Source: a virus. Taken from it: DNA of 64,000 nt. This document shows, piece after piece, positions 1 through 8,562 of this stretch (within the stretch, counting starts at the first letter, position 1; each line of letters opens with the position of its first letter). A model generated the notes under the pieces. The model ran no database searches. It had not been told where the DNA came from and saw only the letters and a program-made list of their open reading frames with translations. The translations under genes were made by a program, and so were the position numbers. Location: positions 1 through 64,000 of IMG/VR virus record IMGVR_UViG_3300003691_000004; one strand, written 5' to 3'.

Positions 1-60
1 CGCTACTGGTTCAACCGCTACTGGTTCAACCGCCACTGGTTCAACCGCCACTGGTTCAAC
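1..60. repeat. 15-bp tandem repeat, four copies
   Basis: Four perfect or near-perfect copies of a 15-bp unit (CGCYACTGGTTCAAC) lie head to tail. On the minus strand they encode VEPVA repeats in the tail of the DUF6744-like protein. The array may continue beyond the window. In-frame short repeats like this change length easily by slippage. Confidence 0.9.
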
Positions 61-965
61 CGCCGCATCGCGAATTGCTACGACTTCACTTTCTAGCTCT
101 GCGATGCCATCCTGGATTTCATCCATCGCGTCACCTAGCAAAATCTCATAGCTAAGCGCTTGCGACCTCAGCCCCGCCAACGCTTCAATTCGCGCTGAAT
201 AGGCCTTGCCATCCTTCTTACCGTCGCTATCACGCCACGCGGCAAGCTTGATTCTAAACTCGTTCAAGTCTTGTTTCGCCGCATCCTTGTATCCCGATGT
301 CATTCCAGCACGCGCGGCGTCGCAGTCGGGAATAGGTATCATCATCAGCTCTGATTTGGGGTGAACATATTCACGTACTTCATCAAGGCTTTTGAGCAAT
401 AGCTCAACCGATGGCGGCGCGAAGTAAACGCCGCCCGATGGTCTAATCGGGAAGCAACCGAAAACATCCATCGCCTTCTTGAACATCTTACGAACATCGA
501 TGGAACCCAAATAGGCCTTCTCTTTTTGGTAGATGTCGGAAAAGCGCATCGCGTATGAGTGGTAAACATCGCCGCCCTTGAATATGAAGCCGCCCGATGC
601 CTTTTCAAGCTTGACCCAAAATTCATTTTCTAGGGTCAGTTCACTTGTCAACGAATTGCTCATCTCGCGAACAAACGACATTACGACAAACGCATCCGAT
701 TCGATGACTTTACGCATCTCAATCCCATCGACGCCGCCGCCGTGGTTCCAAGAACGACAAGCCGCCGAAAATGCTGTTTTCGTGGTTCGCGGCTTGCCGA
801 CGATGCCTTTAGGCAAAAGGCAATTATCGGCGAAATTCTGCGCCGCCTCGGCATCATAATTCGCGCCCTCTGGAACGGTCCAATAAACAATTGAACCCAA
901 CATCGAAACGCCCGCGACATCCGCGCCTACTACAATCCTATCCTTCAAGTCGTTAGCACTATTCA
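1..965 (-). CDS. DUF6744-like protein, C-terminus cut by window edge
   Basis: The frame is open from ATG at 965 to the left edge (at least 321 codons). It begins MNSANDLKDRIVVGADVAGV and contains a middle region with RKMFKKAMDVFGCFPIRPSG followed by GVYFAPPSVELLL. This '(R/P)xGGVYF' region resembles phage and megaplasmid proteins annotated DUF6744, which are often neighbours of MoxR ATPases and VWA proteins; that link is from memory and needs a search. The visible C-terminal part is a proline/valine/glutamate repeat, VEPVA x4, likely a flexible tail. ATG overlaps the TAG stop of the upstream gene (GATGAATAG), so it is the last visible gene of a leftward operon. Function unknown. Confidence 0.7.
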
Positions 966-1309
966 TCGCCTTTTCCCTTCTCTGAAATTCTAATCAACAT
1001 CTCAATTAAGCTTAAAAGCGCGGCGTCGTCATCGGCGGCGGCCGCTTCATCTATATCCTCAAAAAGCAACCATCCATCATCGCGGCGTCGCGTCACGGTG
1101 AAGCCATGTTCAAACATCGCTATCTGGAACGCATCAAGTGAAACGCCCGCGATGTTGAAATTGAAGTCTTCACCCGCATCGTTGGCGTCGATAGATGTGT
1201 CGCCTAGTCGATCCGTCGCGACTACCATCGCGCGCGGCGCGATCGGTTGAACATCTACGCGTACGCTTCGAACGCCATCGATGTCGGCCGCTAAGTAGAT
1301 CCGTTTCAT
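959..1309 (-). CDS. hypothetical acidic protein, 116 aa
   Basis: A complete leftward gene, ATG at 1309, rich in Asp and Ala. Its start overlaps the end of the preceding 77-aa gene (…EKGKE stop) and its TAG overlaps the start of the DUF6744-like gene, so the three are translationally coupled. AAGGGCAAGGA just before the ATG is a good ribosome binding site. No family is recognised; it looks like a small alpha/beta protein with an acidic helical tail. Codon use is the GAT/ATC/GCG-rich style of the flank and unlike the phage core. Confidence 0.75.
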   Translation of the reverse strand: MKRIYLAADIDGVRSVRVDVQPIAPRAMVVATDRLGDTSIDANDAGEDFNFNIAGVSLDAFQIAMFEHGFTVTRRRDDGWLLFEDIDEAAAADDDAALLSLIEMLIRISEKGKGDE

Positions 1310-1539
1310 TCCTTGCCCTTCTCAATTATTGTTATTTGACCCGGCTTTAATCGCGACGCGCCATCGGGCGCGTCGGTCGTTTTTTGTTCACTAGCAACGT
1401 CGGCATGATACTTAATCGACGCCGTAAAGAAGCCGCCTATGCTCAGACAAGCTTCCCAACATCGCCGCGATGCTGACACGTCACGCGCCGCCTTTTTGAC
1501 TATCGGCATCGCGGCCTTGCCGCTTATTTTTTTGCCCAT
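1306..1539 (-). CDS. hypothetical basic protein, 77 aa
   Basis: Begins MGKKISGKAAMPIVKKAARD; the N-terminus is lysine rich. Its ATG lies inside the last codons of the 425-aa gene (RWAKK stop region) and its stop overlaps the next ATG, which supports a real gene in a compact operon. AAGGGA precedes the ATG at short spacing. No domain recognised. Confidence 0.6.
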   Translation of the reverse strand: MGKKISGKAAMPIVKKAARDVSASRRCWEACLSIGGFFTASIKYHADVASEQKTTDAPDGASRLKPGQITIIEKGKE

Positions 1540-2801
1540 CTTAATCCCTTCATCTGTATCCGGTTGAAATACCCAACATCGAACAACCCATCCATCTCGA
1601 TGGCGTCGGCGTGATGTTGAGCTTCAAAATCCATCGCGCGGTCGATGTTGCTGAACTGATGCGTAAAGCTTCCGACGTGCGTTTTCGTTGTTAAGCAAAA
1701 TTCGCGGCGATCGGCGATGCCGATGATGAAGTGAAGCCGCGCGCCCGTCGCGCGGCGGACGTACCCCGCGTCGCCATCCAAAGACCATCCTTTGGTACTG
1801 TATAAGCATCGCCCCTCGGCGGCCGCTTCATCGGCGTCATCAGCTTCGAGCGACATCTCAACATCGCGGGCGATGTCAATATCGATGCCGATCGGATGTG
1901 CGGCGTCGCGGGCGGCCGTCGCTAGTGTTGGCAACATCGTACGCGCCGCGATATAGGCGACATCGGCATCGCGGGCGGCCGCCGCGCGCGCGGCGTTTTC
2001 TGCGATCATAGTGCTAACATCAAAGCCGCGATGCTTGGAGACTGAAACGGTTACAGCGTCTCGGGCGGCGGTCACATCGGGCGCGTCGCGGGAGTCGCCA
2101 ACGGCGGCCGCGTACTGCCCATAGGCGGCGTCATCGGCGCGATGTGTTGTGATATCACCTGCGATGGGCGCGGCGGCTTTGATGGCGGCGTCGGCGGCCT
2201 TGGCGGCCGCAACATCGCCCGCGTCGGCTATTCCATCATCGTTGATGGCGACGTACCCGATTGAGGTTAAAAACGACCGCGCGGTTTTTTTGGCGGCGGC
2301 GCGGCGGGCGTCAAAATCAGTATCGACCGCGACATCGAGCGCGGCCTGATGGTTTTCCCGGTGACCACGAAAACAGTTTTCGCCGATCGCCTCAACATGA
2401 TCCTCGGCCATCATCTCGGCGGCGCAAGCGGCGCGATATTCGATATGGTCATTGTCGGCGATGGCCTCAACATGATCCTCGGCCATCATCTCGGCGGCGG
2501 CCTCGGCGGCGTGACGCGCCTCCACTTCGCCGCGCGTTTTTTCAAACGCCGCATCAAGCTTAAGAACTAGCAACGCCGCGCAAGCCTTGCGTGTTGTGCA
2601 ATAATCGATGGTTTCGACGCCTTCACTGGACAACACGATGCGATCGACATCGCCCGTCTTTATTGCTGGGATATCGCGATAGTAAACACGCGCGGTCAAT
2701 TGCCATTGACCGCCATCGACCTTGATGAAGTCGGCTTTAGTTCTCGGGTCAAAATAATGGCCCGCCTCAACCTTCACGAATTCAATTTCTAGGCTAGTCA
2801 T
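1524..2801 (-). CDS. alanine/aspartate-rich protein, 425 aa, first visible operon gene left of the border
   Basis: I place the start at ATG 2801 (MTSLEIEFVKVEAGHYFDPR), preceded by the purine-rich GAGAAGAGAAAACG; an upstream in-frame start at 2924 lacks such a site. The N-terminal ~110 residues look folded and contain a CTTRKACAAL segment. The middle ~200 residues are low-complexity Ala/Asp with a duplicated block AEMMAEDHVEAI. The last ~80 residues (from about YSTKGWSLDGD) again look globular and end FNRIQMKGLRWAKK. The central part may be an extended or coiled linker. No family recognised. It heads the leftward operon 425 aa - 77 aa - 116 aa - DUF6744-like. Confidence 0.7.
   Translation of the reverse strand: MTSLEIEFVKVEAGHYFDPRTKADFIKVDGGQWQLTARVYYRDIPAIKTGDVDRIVLSSEGVETIDYCTTRKACAALLVLKLDAAFEKTRGEVEARHAAEAAAEMMAEDHVEAIADNDHIEYRAACAAEMMAEDHVEAIGENCFRGHRENHQAALDVAVDTDFDARRAAAKKTARSFLTSIGYVAINDDGIADAGDVAAAKAADAAIKAAAPIAGDITTHRADDAAYGQYAAAVGDSRDAPDVTAARDAVTVSVSKHRGFDVSTMIAENAARAAAARDADVAYIAARTMLPTLATAARDAAHPIGIDIDIARDVEMSLEADDADEAAAEGRCLYSTKGWSLDGDAGYVRRATGARLHFIIGIADRREFCLTTKTHVGSFTHQFSNIDRAMDFEAQHHADAIEMDGLFDVGYFNRIQMKGLRWAKK
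2389..2498. repeat. perfect 35-bp direct repeat inside the 425-aa gene
   Basis: Positions 2389-2423 and 2464-2498 are identical over 35 bp and 75 bp apart, encoding the duplicated AEMMAEDHVEAI block. Identity at the DNA level, including third positions, suggests a recent duplication or gene conversion. Confidence 0.9.
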
Positions 2802-3678
2802 CGTTTTCTCTTCTCTTCTCAATCCCTCAAAAACGCCCATCGGCGGGCGGCGAAACAAACAAACAACAAAAACTACAGCCCTTCTTGTACCGTTGTCGGT
2901 AGCGATAGCAATCAATGATAACATCTCATCTCATACGCGGTCGACGCCGAGAAGCCGCGATGCGGCCTAAGGTGAGATGTCAATTAAGCTTGAAGCGGCG
3001 CGGATTTTTTATTTATTTATTTTTATTTTTATCAATTGAGCGATCAAAAAGACCCCGTCGCGGCGGCGCGGATGTCAATCGAGACGATGATGGCGGCAAG
3101 GCGGCGATAGGGAGAAGCGGCGATGCGGCTTCTTGGGTGATATCTCAATTCATTGCACTTAGGACGAAAAACGCACATCGACGCGCCGCCTATACAGTGA
3201 TAAGGGGGAAGGCTGAAACGCCTAGAATCGGCTTCTGTTGGTGTTGTGGGCGATCTAAGGGATACTACTTAGACGGGATTAAGGGTTATTACTTAGCGGC
3301 GATGCGGCGTCGCGAGATGGGCGCGACTGCTCGATGTTTTTAGTGTTATAAGTTTCGCTTATGCCTTGCCGCGATGCCATAACGTCAGCTTATAGCTTCA
3401 TAATAGGGCAAGCTTAGTATTCTCGGCGGAGATGTCGCATTGCCGCGATGCGGCGGCTCGGCGTCGATTGAGATGTCGATTTACTGAAAAGCCGATTGTC
3501 ACAGTATTGTCATCGCGGCGTTGTTGATTGAGATGTTGATTGTGGCACGGTATTTGAGAACTAGGTTAAAAATTAACCGCGTAATATCTGCATGGTAGGA
3601 AATCGACCGCGTAAAAAAGATGTACGGCTAGAAATTGGCCGCTTCGCAGATTTGGGAATTCATACGGTGGCCAGAATT
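2802..3678. other. repeat-rich intergenic region of left flank
   Basis: No convincing gene. It contains many copies of a TCAATTAAG / TCGATTGAG-type box, often followed by ATGT and a second box (for example 2970-2985, 3058-3085, 3468-3485, 3525-3545), plus short AT tracts and a CAAACAAACAA run near 2860. The same boxes and runs occur in the right flank (61.5-62.25 and 63.63 kb). Near the border it degenerates into copies of GACCGCGT and TGGCCGC motifs related to the 30-bp repeats outside the right border. Candidate promoter/operator region for the leftward operon. Confidence 0.5.
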
Positions 3679-3702
3679 TGGCCGCCTTGTTTTGAGGCGT
3701 AC
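3679..3702 (+). repeat. left copy of 24-bp border inverted repeat
   Basis: TGGCCGCCTTG followed by TTTTGAGGCGTAC. The reverse complement recurs at 61311-61334 with only two mismatches, in the middle (TG versus CA). Both copies are adjacent to the sequence change between flank and phage core, and both have GTACGAAAAGTG within a few bases. Confidence 0.85.
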
Positions 3703-3714
3703 GAAAAGTGGACA

Positions 3715-3770
3715 TAGGTAGATCTACCTACGTAGAATCACGTAGGCAAAACTACGTAGGTAGAACCCCC
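3715..3770 (+). repeat. left border array of 14-bp units (TAsGTAG type)
   Basis: Four consecutive 14-bp units: TAGGTAGATCTACC, TACGTAGAATCACG, TAGGCAAAACTACG, TAGGTAGAACCCCC. The first is part of a 16-bp perfect palindrome (3715-3730) and CTACGTAG (3728-3735) is also palindromic. A matching four-unit 14-bp array lies at the other border (61242-61297). Looks like an ordered protein-binding array (iteron-like or end-binding). Confidence 0.8.
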
Positions 3771-3856
3771 CATACCCATGTTTTGTGGGATGGATGCCGT
3801 GGGAGGCCTAGCGATTTTTTTGGTATTTTTAGGATCAAAAAGGTCTAATTACCGAA

Positions 3857-3958
3857 CTAGGTACTAGTAATAGAGGCGATAGCCGCCAGGACGATCACGA
3901 TAAGGACTAGCGAGGTGAATAATAGATCTCGCTCGAACTCTTTGCCTGGATCTTTCAT
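3857..3958 (-). CDS. small single-pass membrane peptide, 33 aa
   Basis: Begins MKDPGKEFERD, then one hydrophobic helix (about residues 12-32, LLFTSLVLIVIVLAAIAS). Its ATG overlaps the TGA of the upstream 67-aa gene (ATGA), the coupling style seen throughout the core. It is the last gene of the leftward cluster next to the left border. Function unknown; predicted N-in charge distribution (charged N-terminus). Confidence 0.55.
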   Translation of the reverse strand: MKDPGKEFERDLLFTSLVLIVIVLAAIASITST

Positions 3959-4158
3959 TTAACCGACCCGTCTGACTCGACGACGTATATAGCCCCGTTT
4001 CCGTACTGCCCAGGCTTCTGAATGCCAAAGCCCTTAGCGAATAAGCGAGTCCCGTCTATCTTGAACTCTACCCTCGCTTGATCCTCGTATTTCCCAGGCC
4101 AGCGAAACACTTGGAAGTCTTGGTAGACGAGGGTTCCGGTTTTGATTCGAATCTTCAT
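3955..4158 (-). CDS. hypothetical protein, 67 aa
   Basis: Starts MKIRIKTGTLVYQDFQVFRW; mostly beta-type sequence with many aromatic residues and no membrane segment. ATG overlaps the stop of the 76-aa gene; its own stop overlaps the start of the membrane peptide. No family recognised. Confidence 0.6.
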   Translation of the reverse strand: MKIRIKTGTLVYQDFQVFRWPGKYEDQARVEFKIDGTRLFAKGFGIQKPGQYGNGAIYVVESDGSVK

Positions 4159-4385
4159 AACTCACAATCCCTCAAGGCCTTTTGGGCCATTAACTTCGTG
4201 TATTCTGCGTCATTGGGCCTGTAAGGCGGGTAAAGCTTTGTTGAGTAAGCGATTTCTAGCTGATCTTTGCTATAGATCGATATGGCAGCCTTGACGTAGC
4301 CCACGTGATAGGTGCATTTGAATCCGCGCTGCTCTAGAGCTTTGCAGAGTTCCTTGTAACTGTAACTGGGGTCAAGGTCGCTCAC
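4155..4385 (-). CDS. hypothetical protein, 76 aa
   Basis: MSDLDPSYSYKELCKALEQR…, predicted mixed alpha/beta. Overlaps the stop of the HTH gene by 4 nt and the start of the 67-aa gene by 4 nt, so it is an internal member of the four-gene leftward cluster. No recognised domain. Confidence 0.6.
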   Translation of the reverse strand: MSDLDPSYSYKELCKALEQRGFKCTYHVGYVKAAISIYSKDQLEIAYSTKLYPPYRPNDAEYTKLMAQKALRDCEL

Positions 4386-4603
4386 CTAGCCCCTTTGTCT
4401 ATCGATTTGCCAAGCTTAATCCTACGCTTCTCCTGCTCCCTGAGAATCTCAGTCAGGCGAATGATCCAGACCTTCCCACCTATTTGCTCGCCTATTTGGC
4501 CCCTAGTACACATCTGGCGAATGCGACGCTCTGATACGCCTAAGGCCTCCGCTGTCTCTGAAGTGGAGAAGAGTGTTTTGACGCGAGGTTTCGTTATCTG
4601 CAT
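4382..4603 (-). CDS. excisionase/MerR-type helix-turn-helix protein, 73 aa
   Basis: Start at ATG 4603 is chosen because AAAGGAG lies just upstream. Residues ~11-50 match the HTH_17 pattern: LFSTSETAEALGVSERRIR then a turn and a GGKVWIIRL wing, as in Xis-like and small MerR DNA-binding proteins. It is transcribed divergently from the terminase, with about 85 bp between them, so it may autoregulate or control the terminase/late side. No integrase accompanies it here, so a role in excision is not supported by context; regulation or DNA packaging recognition are alternatives. Confidence 0.75.
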   Translation of the reverse strand: MQITKPRVKTLFSTSETAEALGVSERRIRQMCTRGQIGEQIGGKVWIIRLTEILREQEKRRIKLGKSIDKGAR

Positions 4604-4688
4604 TGCGGCTCCTTTTAGTATAGGATACCCCACTACCCGTAAAGGAAGCGAGGAATCTTTGAGTAGTTTCGTAATCGATCCAGAAACC

Positions 4689-6080
4689 ATGACAGGCCCG
4701 ACAGGGCTAGCGATTAAGTTCACTCCGCTACAAAAGCAGTTCATAACTTCACTTGTGCCGAGGATCGCCCTGTTTGGGGGCTTTGGGTCGGGGAAGACTT
4801 TTCCGTTCTGCATGAAGGCTGTAGTTTTGGCTATGGTTCACGGGAGAGGGTATCGAGGGCAGTTGATCTCGCCGACCTACGATATGTTCCAGAAGGTTTT
4901 GCTCCCCACAATACGCGACGACATTTTAATGAAGCTCTGCAACACACAGGGCGAAACGCTGTGGGACTTCTGCGATTATTCACCGAGTAAGCGATCAATC
5001 ACATTCCCTAATGGATTTGTCCTGCTCTTCGGCTCTGCGGACAACCCTAACGCGACACGAGGGACGAACCTCGCCTTTATCGGGATAGACGAGGCGACAC
5101 TTGTGGATAAATTTGAAGCTCTCTACATATCAGCTGGATCTCGCCTGCGTCGAGCTAGGCCGCACCCGGTTACTGGTGAGCCTATGGCGCAAATGTTCTT
5201 GTGTGGAACTCCTGAGCCTGAGGATCGAGTTCACCAGAAGTTTGTGATTGGTCCCGAGAAGGGCCGGAAGCGTTGGCGTGAAACTCACCAAGTGATCCGA
5301 ATGTCCACTCTCATGAATCCGGGAATCGACGCTGACTTCATTCGACAGCTTCACCTGGGAATTCCAGCCCCGCTTCTGCCTGCTTATTTGCACGGGCAGT
5401 CAATCGAGATTTCGACGGGCAGGTGTTATTACAACTTCGACCGATCGGTGAATATTAAGCCGGAGGCTGTCTATAATCCCGGCCTCGATTTACATCTTAG
5501 TTGGGATTTCAACGTCGACCCAATGAGTGTAAGTGCTTGGCAGGTATGGGGTTACGGAAAACACAGCATAGCAATGTGCATAAAAGAAGTCTATCTTAGA
5601 AACTCAAATACTCCAGCTACCGCTAGAGAAATTGTCCGTGTCTTTGGTGGGCAGGGGTTAAAACACCAGCGAAATATCTTCATTTACGGTGACGCTTCAG
5701 CGGATAAGACTACTTCAGCCTACGACGAAATCGAGGAGTACATTGGAACGCATTTCCCCGGAACGATAACTAGGCGTGTTCCGAAGTCGAATCCTCGTCA
5801 CTTACGTCGACTCAAGTCGGTCAACGCTCTATGTAGGAACGCTAACGGGGACGTGAGGCTTGGAATTCACCCAGACTGCCGTTTCACTATCCGCGATTTA
5901 ACGGAGCAGCGTATGGAGCCTACAGGGCGATCCAAAGCGAAGAACCAAGAGGGCGACGACGGGACGACCCTTGGTCACTGTTCAGACAATGTCGACTACT
6001 TTATCGACACGCTGTTCAGATACACCCGGCCAGATACTCAGCGTCGACGAAGTAAAATGACTTCGCACATTCACCGTTGA
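4689..6080 (+). CDS. terL: terminase large subunit
   Basis: 463 aa from ATG 4689. N-terminal ATPase: Walker A-like GGFGSGKT at about residues 30-37 and Walker B-like FIGIDEAT near 125. C-terminal RNase H-like nuclease: acidic residues in LSWDFNVDP, FIYGDASAD and HCSDNVDYFID. The family cuts concatemeric DNA and drives packaging through the portal. Start is uncertain: TTG at 4659 with GAGGA 5 nt upstream is possible. The reading frame is open to 4395, but that part overlaps the HTH gene on the other strand. A small terminase candidate lies far away at 58.1-58.8 kb. A strong terminator follows. Confidence 0.93.
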   Translation: MTGPTGLAIKFTPLQKQFITSLVPRIALFGGFGSGKTFPFCMKAVVLAMVHGRGYRGQLISPTYDMFQKVLLPTIRDDILMKLCNTQGETLWDFCDYSPSKRSITFPNGFVLLFGSADNPNATRGTNLAFIGIDEATLVDKFEALYISAGSRLRRARPHPVTGEPMAQMFLCGTPEPEDRVHQKFVIGPEKGRKRWRETHQVIRMSTLMNPGIDADFIRQLHLGIPAPLLPAYLHGQSIEISTGRCYYNFDRSVNIKPEAVYNPGLDLHLSWDFNVDPMSVSAWQVWGYGKHSIAMCIKEVYLRNSNTPATAREIVRVFGGQGLKHQRNIFIYGDASADKTTSAYDEIEEYIGTHFPGTITRRVPKSNPRHLRRLKSVNALCRNANGDVRLGIHPDCRFTIRDLTEQRMEPTGRSKAKNQEGDDGTTLGHCSDNVDYFIDTLFRYTRPDTQRRRSKMTSHIHR

Positions 6081-6112
6081 TTTTCGCTTAAGCGTTAATA
6101 TTAACTGATTCC

Positions 6113-6148
6113 GGCCAAATGCCTAGTGTATTTGGTCGTTTTCTTTTT
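6113..6148 (+). terminator. intrinsic terminator after terL
   Basis: GGCCAAAT (6113-6120) pairs with ATTTGGTC (6130-6137) with one G-T pair and a 9-nt loop, followed by GTTTTCTTTTTG. Confidence 0.8.
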
Positions 6149-6769
6149 GCACTTATGACTTTTCGGGCATACCGCCTGCGGTACAGGCCGATTTTCTGTC
6201 TACGCAACACAAGGGCAGTACAGCTTTTTTATTTCGACATGTCCGCCGAGAATTGATTGTATCGAAATTGTATCAAGTCATAAACCCTTGTGGGGTATGC
6301 GAATGCGCCGATTGCAAAAAGCTCGATTCGTAGCAAATGCATACCAATGCTCAACTTACAAAAATTGTTCACATTTGCTCGTTTTCGAGCACTTTTTAAG
6401 TCGTTACCATTGGCCAACTTACAGAAATTATTCACATTTCGTAAACGCAATTCTGTCATAAGTGCTTTAACTGTATTCTTTTCCAAAAATTGTTCACAAG
6501 ATTATAAATAATAGACACCCCCCCCCTCCAGAGCACTACCCTAGAAAAAAAATATGACCCTCTAAAAGTCATAAGTCTTATTTACTAACTACTAAAACCT
6601 CAAAAATGTGTTGCTACCACTTATTTTTCACATCCCTATTAATAAAATACCCAAAATTCTGTTGCTACCGATGTTTTTTCGCACTAGAGATTTTCTATTT
6701 CCAATAACAATCACACCTTAGTAAGATCGAAATTGCACCTTAGGTCGTAACACATTTACGGCACTCGTA
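6149..6769. promoter_or_regulatory. AT-rich non-coding region with repeated boxes
   Basis: No credible gene. Direct repeats: a 25-bp element beginning CAACTTACA and ending TTCACATTT at 6352-6376 and 6415-6439, with a shorter AATTGTTCACA near 6487; TGTTGCTACC at 6609 and 6660. GTCATAAGT boxes at 6455 and 6568, the inverse ACTTATGAC at 6151, a partial at 6277. A run of nine C is at 6518-6526. The same boxes, inverted, lie on the other side of the two-gene module (8.07-8.35 kb). Could be operators, a replication origin or the edge of an inserted module. Confidence 0.5.
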
Positions 6770-6893
6770 GGCAGAACCCAACACTGTCTCTGAGCACTAC
6801 AGGAGAGAGTTGGTTACTCACTCCGCATCTGTCATGGGGCATACTCTGTGCCTCGTCTTGAACCTCTAATCCTTGCGATTAGGGGTTCTTTTG
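6770..6893 (+). ncRNA. structured leader RNA ending in terminator
   Basis: Hairpin CCAAC…TCTCT with AGAGA…GTTGG (6778-6813), a short GGCA/TGCC hairpin (6838-6852), then the terminator AACCTCTAATC/GATTAGGGGTT (6861-6887) followed by CTTTTGTG. It lies about 45 nt before the 6940 gene. It may be an attenuating leader or a small RNA; this is inference from foldability alone. Confidence 0.4.
6861..6893 (+). terminator. intrinsic terminator upstream of module genes
   Basis: Eleven-base stem AACCTCTAATC (6861-6871) with GATTAGGGGTT (6877-6887), one mismatch-tolerant G-T position, 5-nt loop CTTGC, then TCTTTTG. Confidence 0.8.
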
Positions 6894-6939
6894 TGTCTAC
6901 TCATACGTAGAGGTACTAACCCACTTGAAAGGTTTAATA

Positions 6940-7560
6940 ATGGAACACGATCAGAGAGCCGATAAGGCCCTAGATTCATACGCTAAGACTTTAGGCCTGT
7001 CTAAGTTCTCCAAAGCAGACAAACAGCACCTAGACTCCCTGTCGGCCTCCCTACACCAGCAACACCGCGATGCTGCATCGCAGCCTAATAAACCTAACAC
7101 GATAGTAAATCATGGTTCAACCATGAAGAAGTCTGAGAGTAGAGACGGTTGGGTATCTAGAGGAAGAGCGGTAGCTGGATCAAAGGAGCATCAGTTCTTA
7201 ATGCTCCTACGCACAACAAGCTCCCTAAGCGTCGCTGCGTGGTTAGGACTAGCAGACTTGTATAAGTCTAAGCAAGACTTCGCTAGGGCTGAGGTGGCCT
7301 ATGTGGGGGCTAGGTACTGTGATTTGAATTCAAAAGACGTGATGAGGAAGTGGTTAGCTGTTTATACGATTAATCGTGGTACGAGTATGTCTAAGAGTCA
7401 GATTCTTTACGAAGCGAATATTATTAACCAAGCTATGGGAGATGTCATTTCTGCACCTGTGGATAGACTTCTACATGAGTTACAGATGTTAATCTTTTTC
7501 TTAGAGAGGGAGGAAGTGATAGATGCTACAGATGAGTCGATCACACTAATGAGCCAGTGA
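6940..7560 (+). CDS. hypothetical protein, 206 aa, module between terL and portal
   Basis: Start at ATG 6940 with GAAAGG seven bases upstream; a TTG at 6925 is the alternative. N-terminal third is hydrophilic and helical (MEHDQRADKALDSYAKTLGL…). The rest is helical with alternating Ala/Tyr-rich stretches (WLGLADLYKSKQDFARAEVAY) that look like one or two TPR-like helical hairpins. No catalytic motif. First gene of a two-gene module flanked by non-coding DNA; probably expressed from its own promoter since terminators lie on its 5' side. Confidence 0.65.
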   Translation: MEHDQRADKALDSYAKTLGLSKFSKADKQHLDSLSASLHQQHRDAASQPNKPNTIVNHGSTMKKSESRDGWVSRGRAVAGSKEHQFLMLLRTTSSLSVAAWLGLADLYKSKQDFARAEVAYVGARYCDLNSKDVMRKWLAVYTINRGTSMSKSQILYEANIINQAMGDVISAPVDRLLHELQMLIFFLEREEVIDATDESITLMSQ

Positions 7561-7656
7561 CGGTTTTTACTCCCCTACTTTGAAGTCCCAAAATTCTCGG
7601 GGGAGAGCTACTTTCAAGTTAACAGCTTTTTGCACTTAGTAAGGATGGAGCACATT

Positions 7657-7929
7657 ATGTTAGAGGTAGGATCAACAGCAATAACACAGGAGTTAAATTC
7701 TGAGGGTGAGGAAATAGAGTTAGAGTGGGAAGTGATAGCTGTCACACCTAACGCTCGCCAAACTGTGTACACAGTTACGTTTGCGAGATCTGATCTCCCC
7801 TTAGAGATGTTAATAGATCCACTAAAGACAGACTTTACGGAGGGTGATTTACCAGTGGGAATCCCTACAAATGAGAGCGCTCCTGACTTTCCACTCTTCA
7901 CAACTGATTGTCGTAAGTACGTAAAATGA
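7657..7929 (+). CDS. hypothetical protein, 90 aa
   Basis: ATG 7657 is preceded by GGATGGAG; in-frame starts at 7630 and 7645 are possible. Acidic, beta-rich (LEVGSTAITQELNSEGEEIE…), no cysteines, no membrane segment. Second gene of the module. AAAATC/GATTTT with a T8 run at about 7937-7960 may be a weak terminator after it. No family recognised. Confidence 0.55.
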   Translation: MLEVGSTAITQELNSEGEEIELEWEVIAVTPNARQTVYTVTFARSDLPLEMLIDPLKTDFTEGDLPVGIPTNESAPDFPLFTTDCRKYVK

Positions 7930-8562
7930 CAGAAATAAAATCGGCTAGGATTTTTTTTCTCTCCTGGCGTCTGGGGGGGGGTACCTACCAAAAAAAGAAC
8001 ATCGATGTGAGCGGAAATCATAACCGCAGCGCCGCGTTGCCGTTACGACTTATTCTCCAGCACCCCCCTGTGAATAATTTACATAACCTCGCTGACCATC
8101 CCTGTTTGCGAAAGCGAGATTTAAAGCTAAATGTGAACAATAGTCATAAGTATACCCCCCAGAAGGCTGCACTTAGGTTAACACGAATTCACACTCGTCG
8201 GGAAACATTGAAGTCCCAAAAATCCGTTTGGAGATGTCATTTACGAGATTTTCAACTTAAAGCCCAATTCAGGCACTCTTGCTGGGACAAAACTCTGATA
8301 CATCTTCCGAAAAGTCCTAACACACGGCCCCTGGGACATGTACTTATGACTTTTTTCAACCCCTCCGCTAGGCCAATTGTATCAAAATGTACATTTACCC
8401 AGATCGCACACGAGCCCAGACGCCGAGCACCTAGAATTTCGTCCCCAATACATACCAACTCGTCACTTACGAAACACGAATTTGACGTAAAGCTATACCC
8501 CAAAGCAACGACTTACAACAACTCCATTCTACGCAACCTCACCACAAAACGATAGGAACCCC
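7930..8562. promoter_or_regulatory. non-coding region upstream of portal with inverted boxes
   Basis: A long open frame (7926-8555) exists but its product is an R/H/T/N-rich string without structure, so I treat the region as non-coding. It holds a run of nine G (7973-7981), TGTGAATAATTT (8069-8080) and TGTGAACAAT (8132-8141), which are reverse complements of the boxes at 6.35-6.50 kb, a GTCATAAGT box (8143), and ACTTATGACTTTT (8342-8354) identical to 6151-6163. ATTGTATC elements near 6255, 6266 and 8378 are also shared. Confidence 0.45.

Noticed and set aside
1-60. Possible CRISPR-like direct repeats at the left edge
   Set aside because: Units are 15 bp without spacers and encode VEPVA in a gene.
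2915-3343. 142-codon plus-strand frame in the left flank
   Set aside because: Covers repeat boxes and an AT tract; composition is that of intergenic repeats and no start signal is seen.
4382-4603. Excisionase paired with an integrase
   Set aside because: No integrase or recombinase motif is present anywhere in the core, so the HTH gene is not called Xis.
4395-4688. Long N-terminal extension of the terminase
   Set aside because: It overlaps the HTH gene on the other strand, reads as unstructured, and the terminase domain begins only after 4689.
6770-6895. A tRNA gene
   Set aside because: No cloverleaf, anticodon arm or CCA-side stem; the region folds as two hairpins plus a terminator.
7926-8555. 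209-codon open frame before the portal gene
   Set aside because: Product is rich in R/H/T/N/P with no hydrophobic core, no ribosome site and many repeated regulatory boxes lie in it; it looks like a chance frame.
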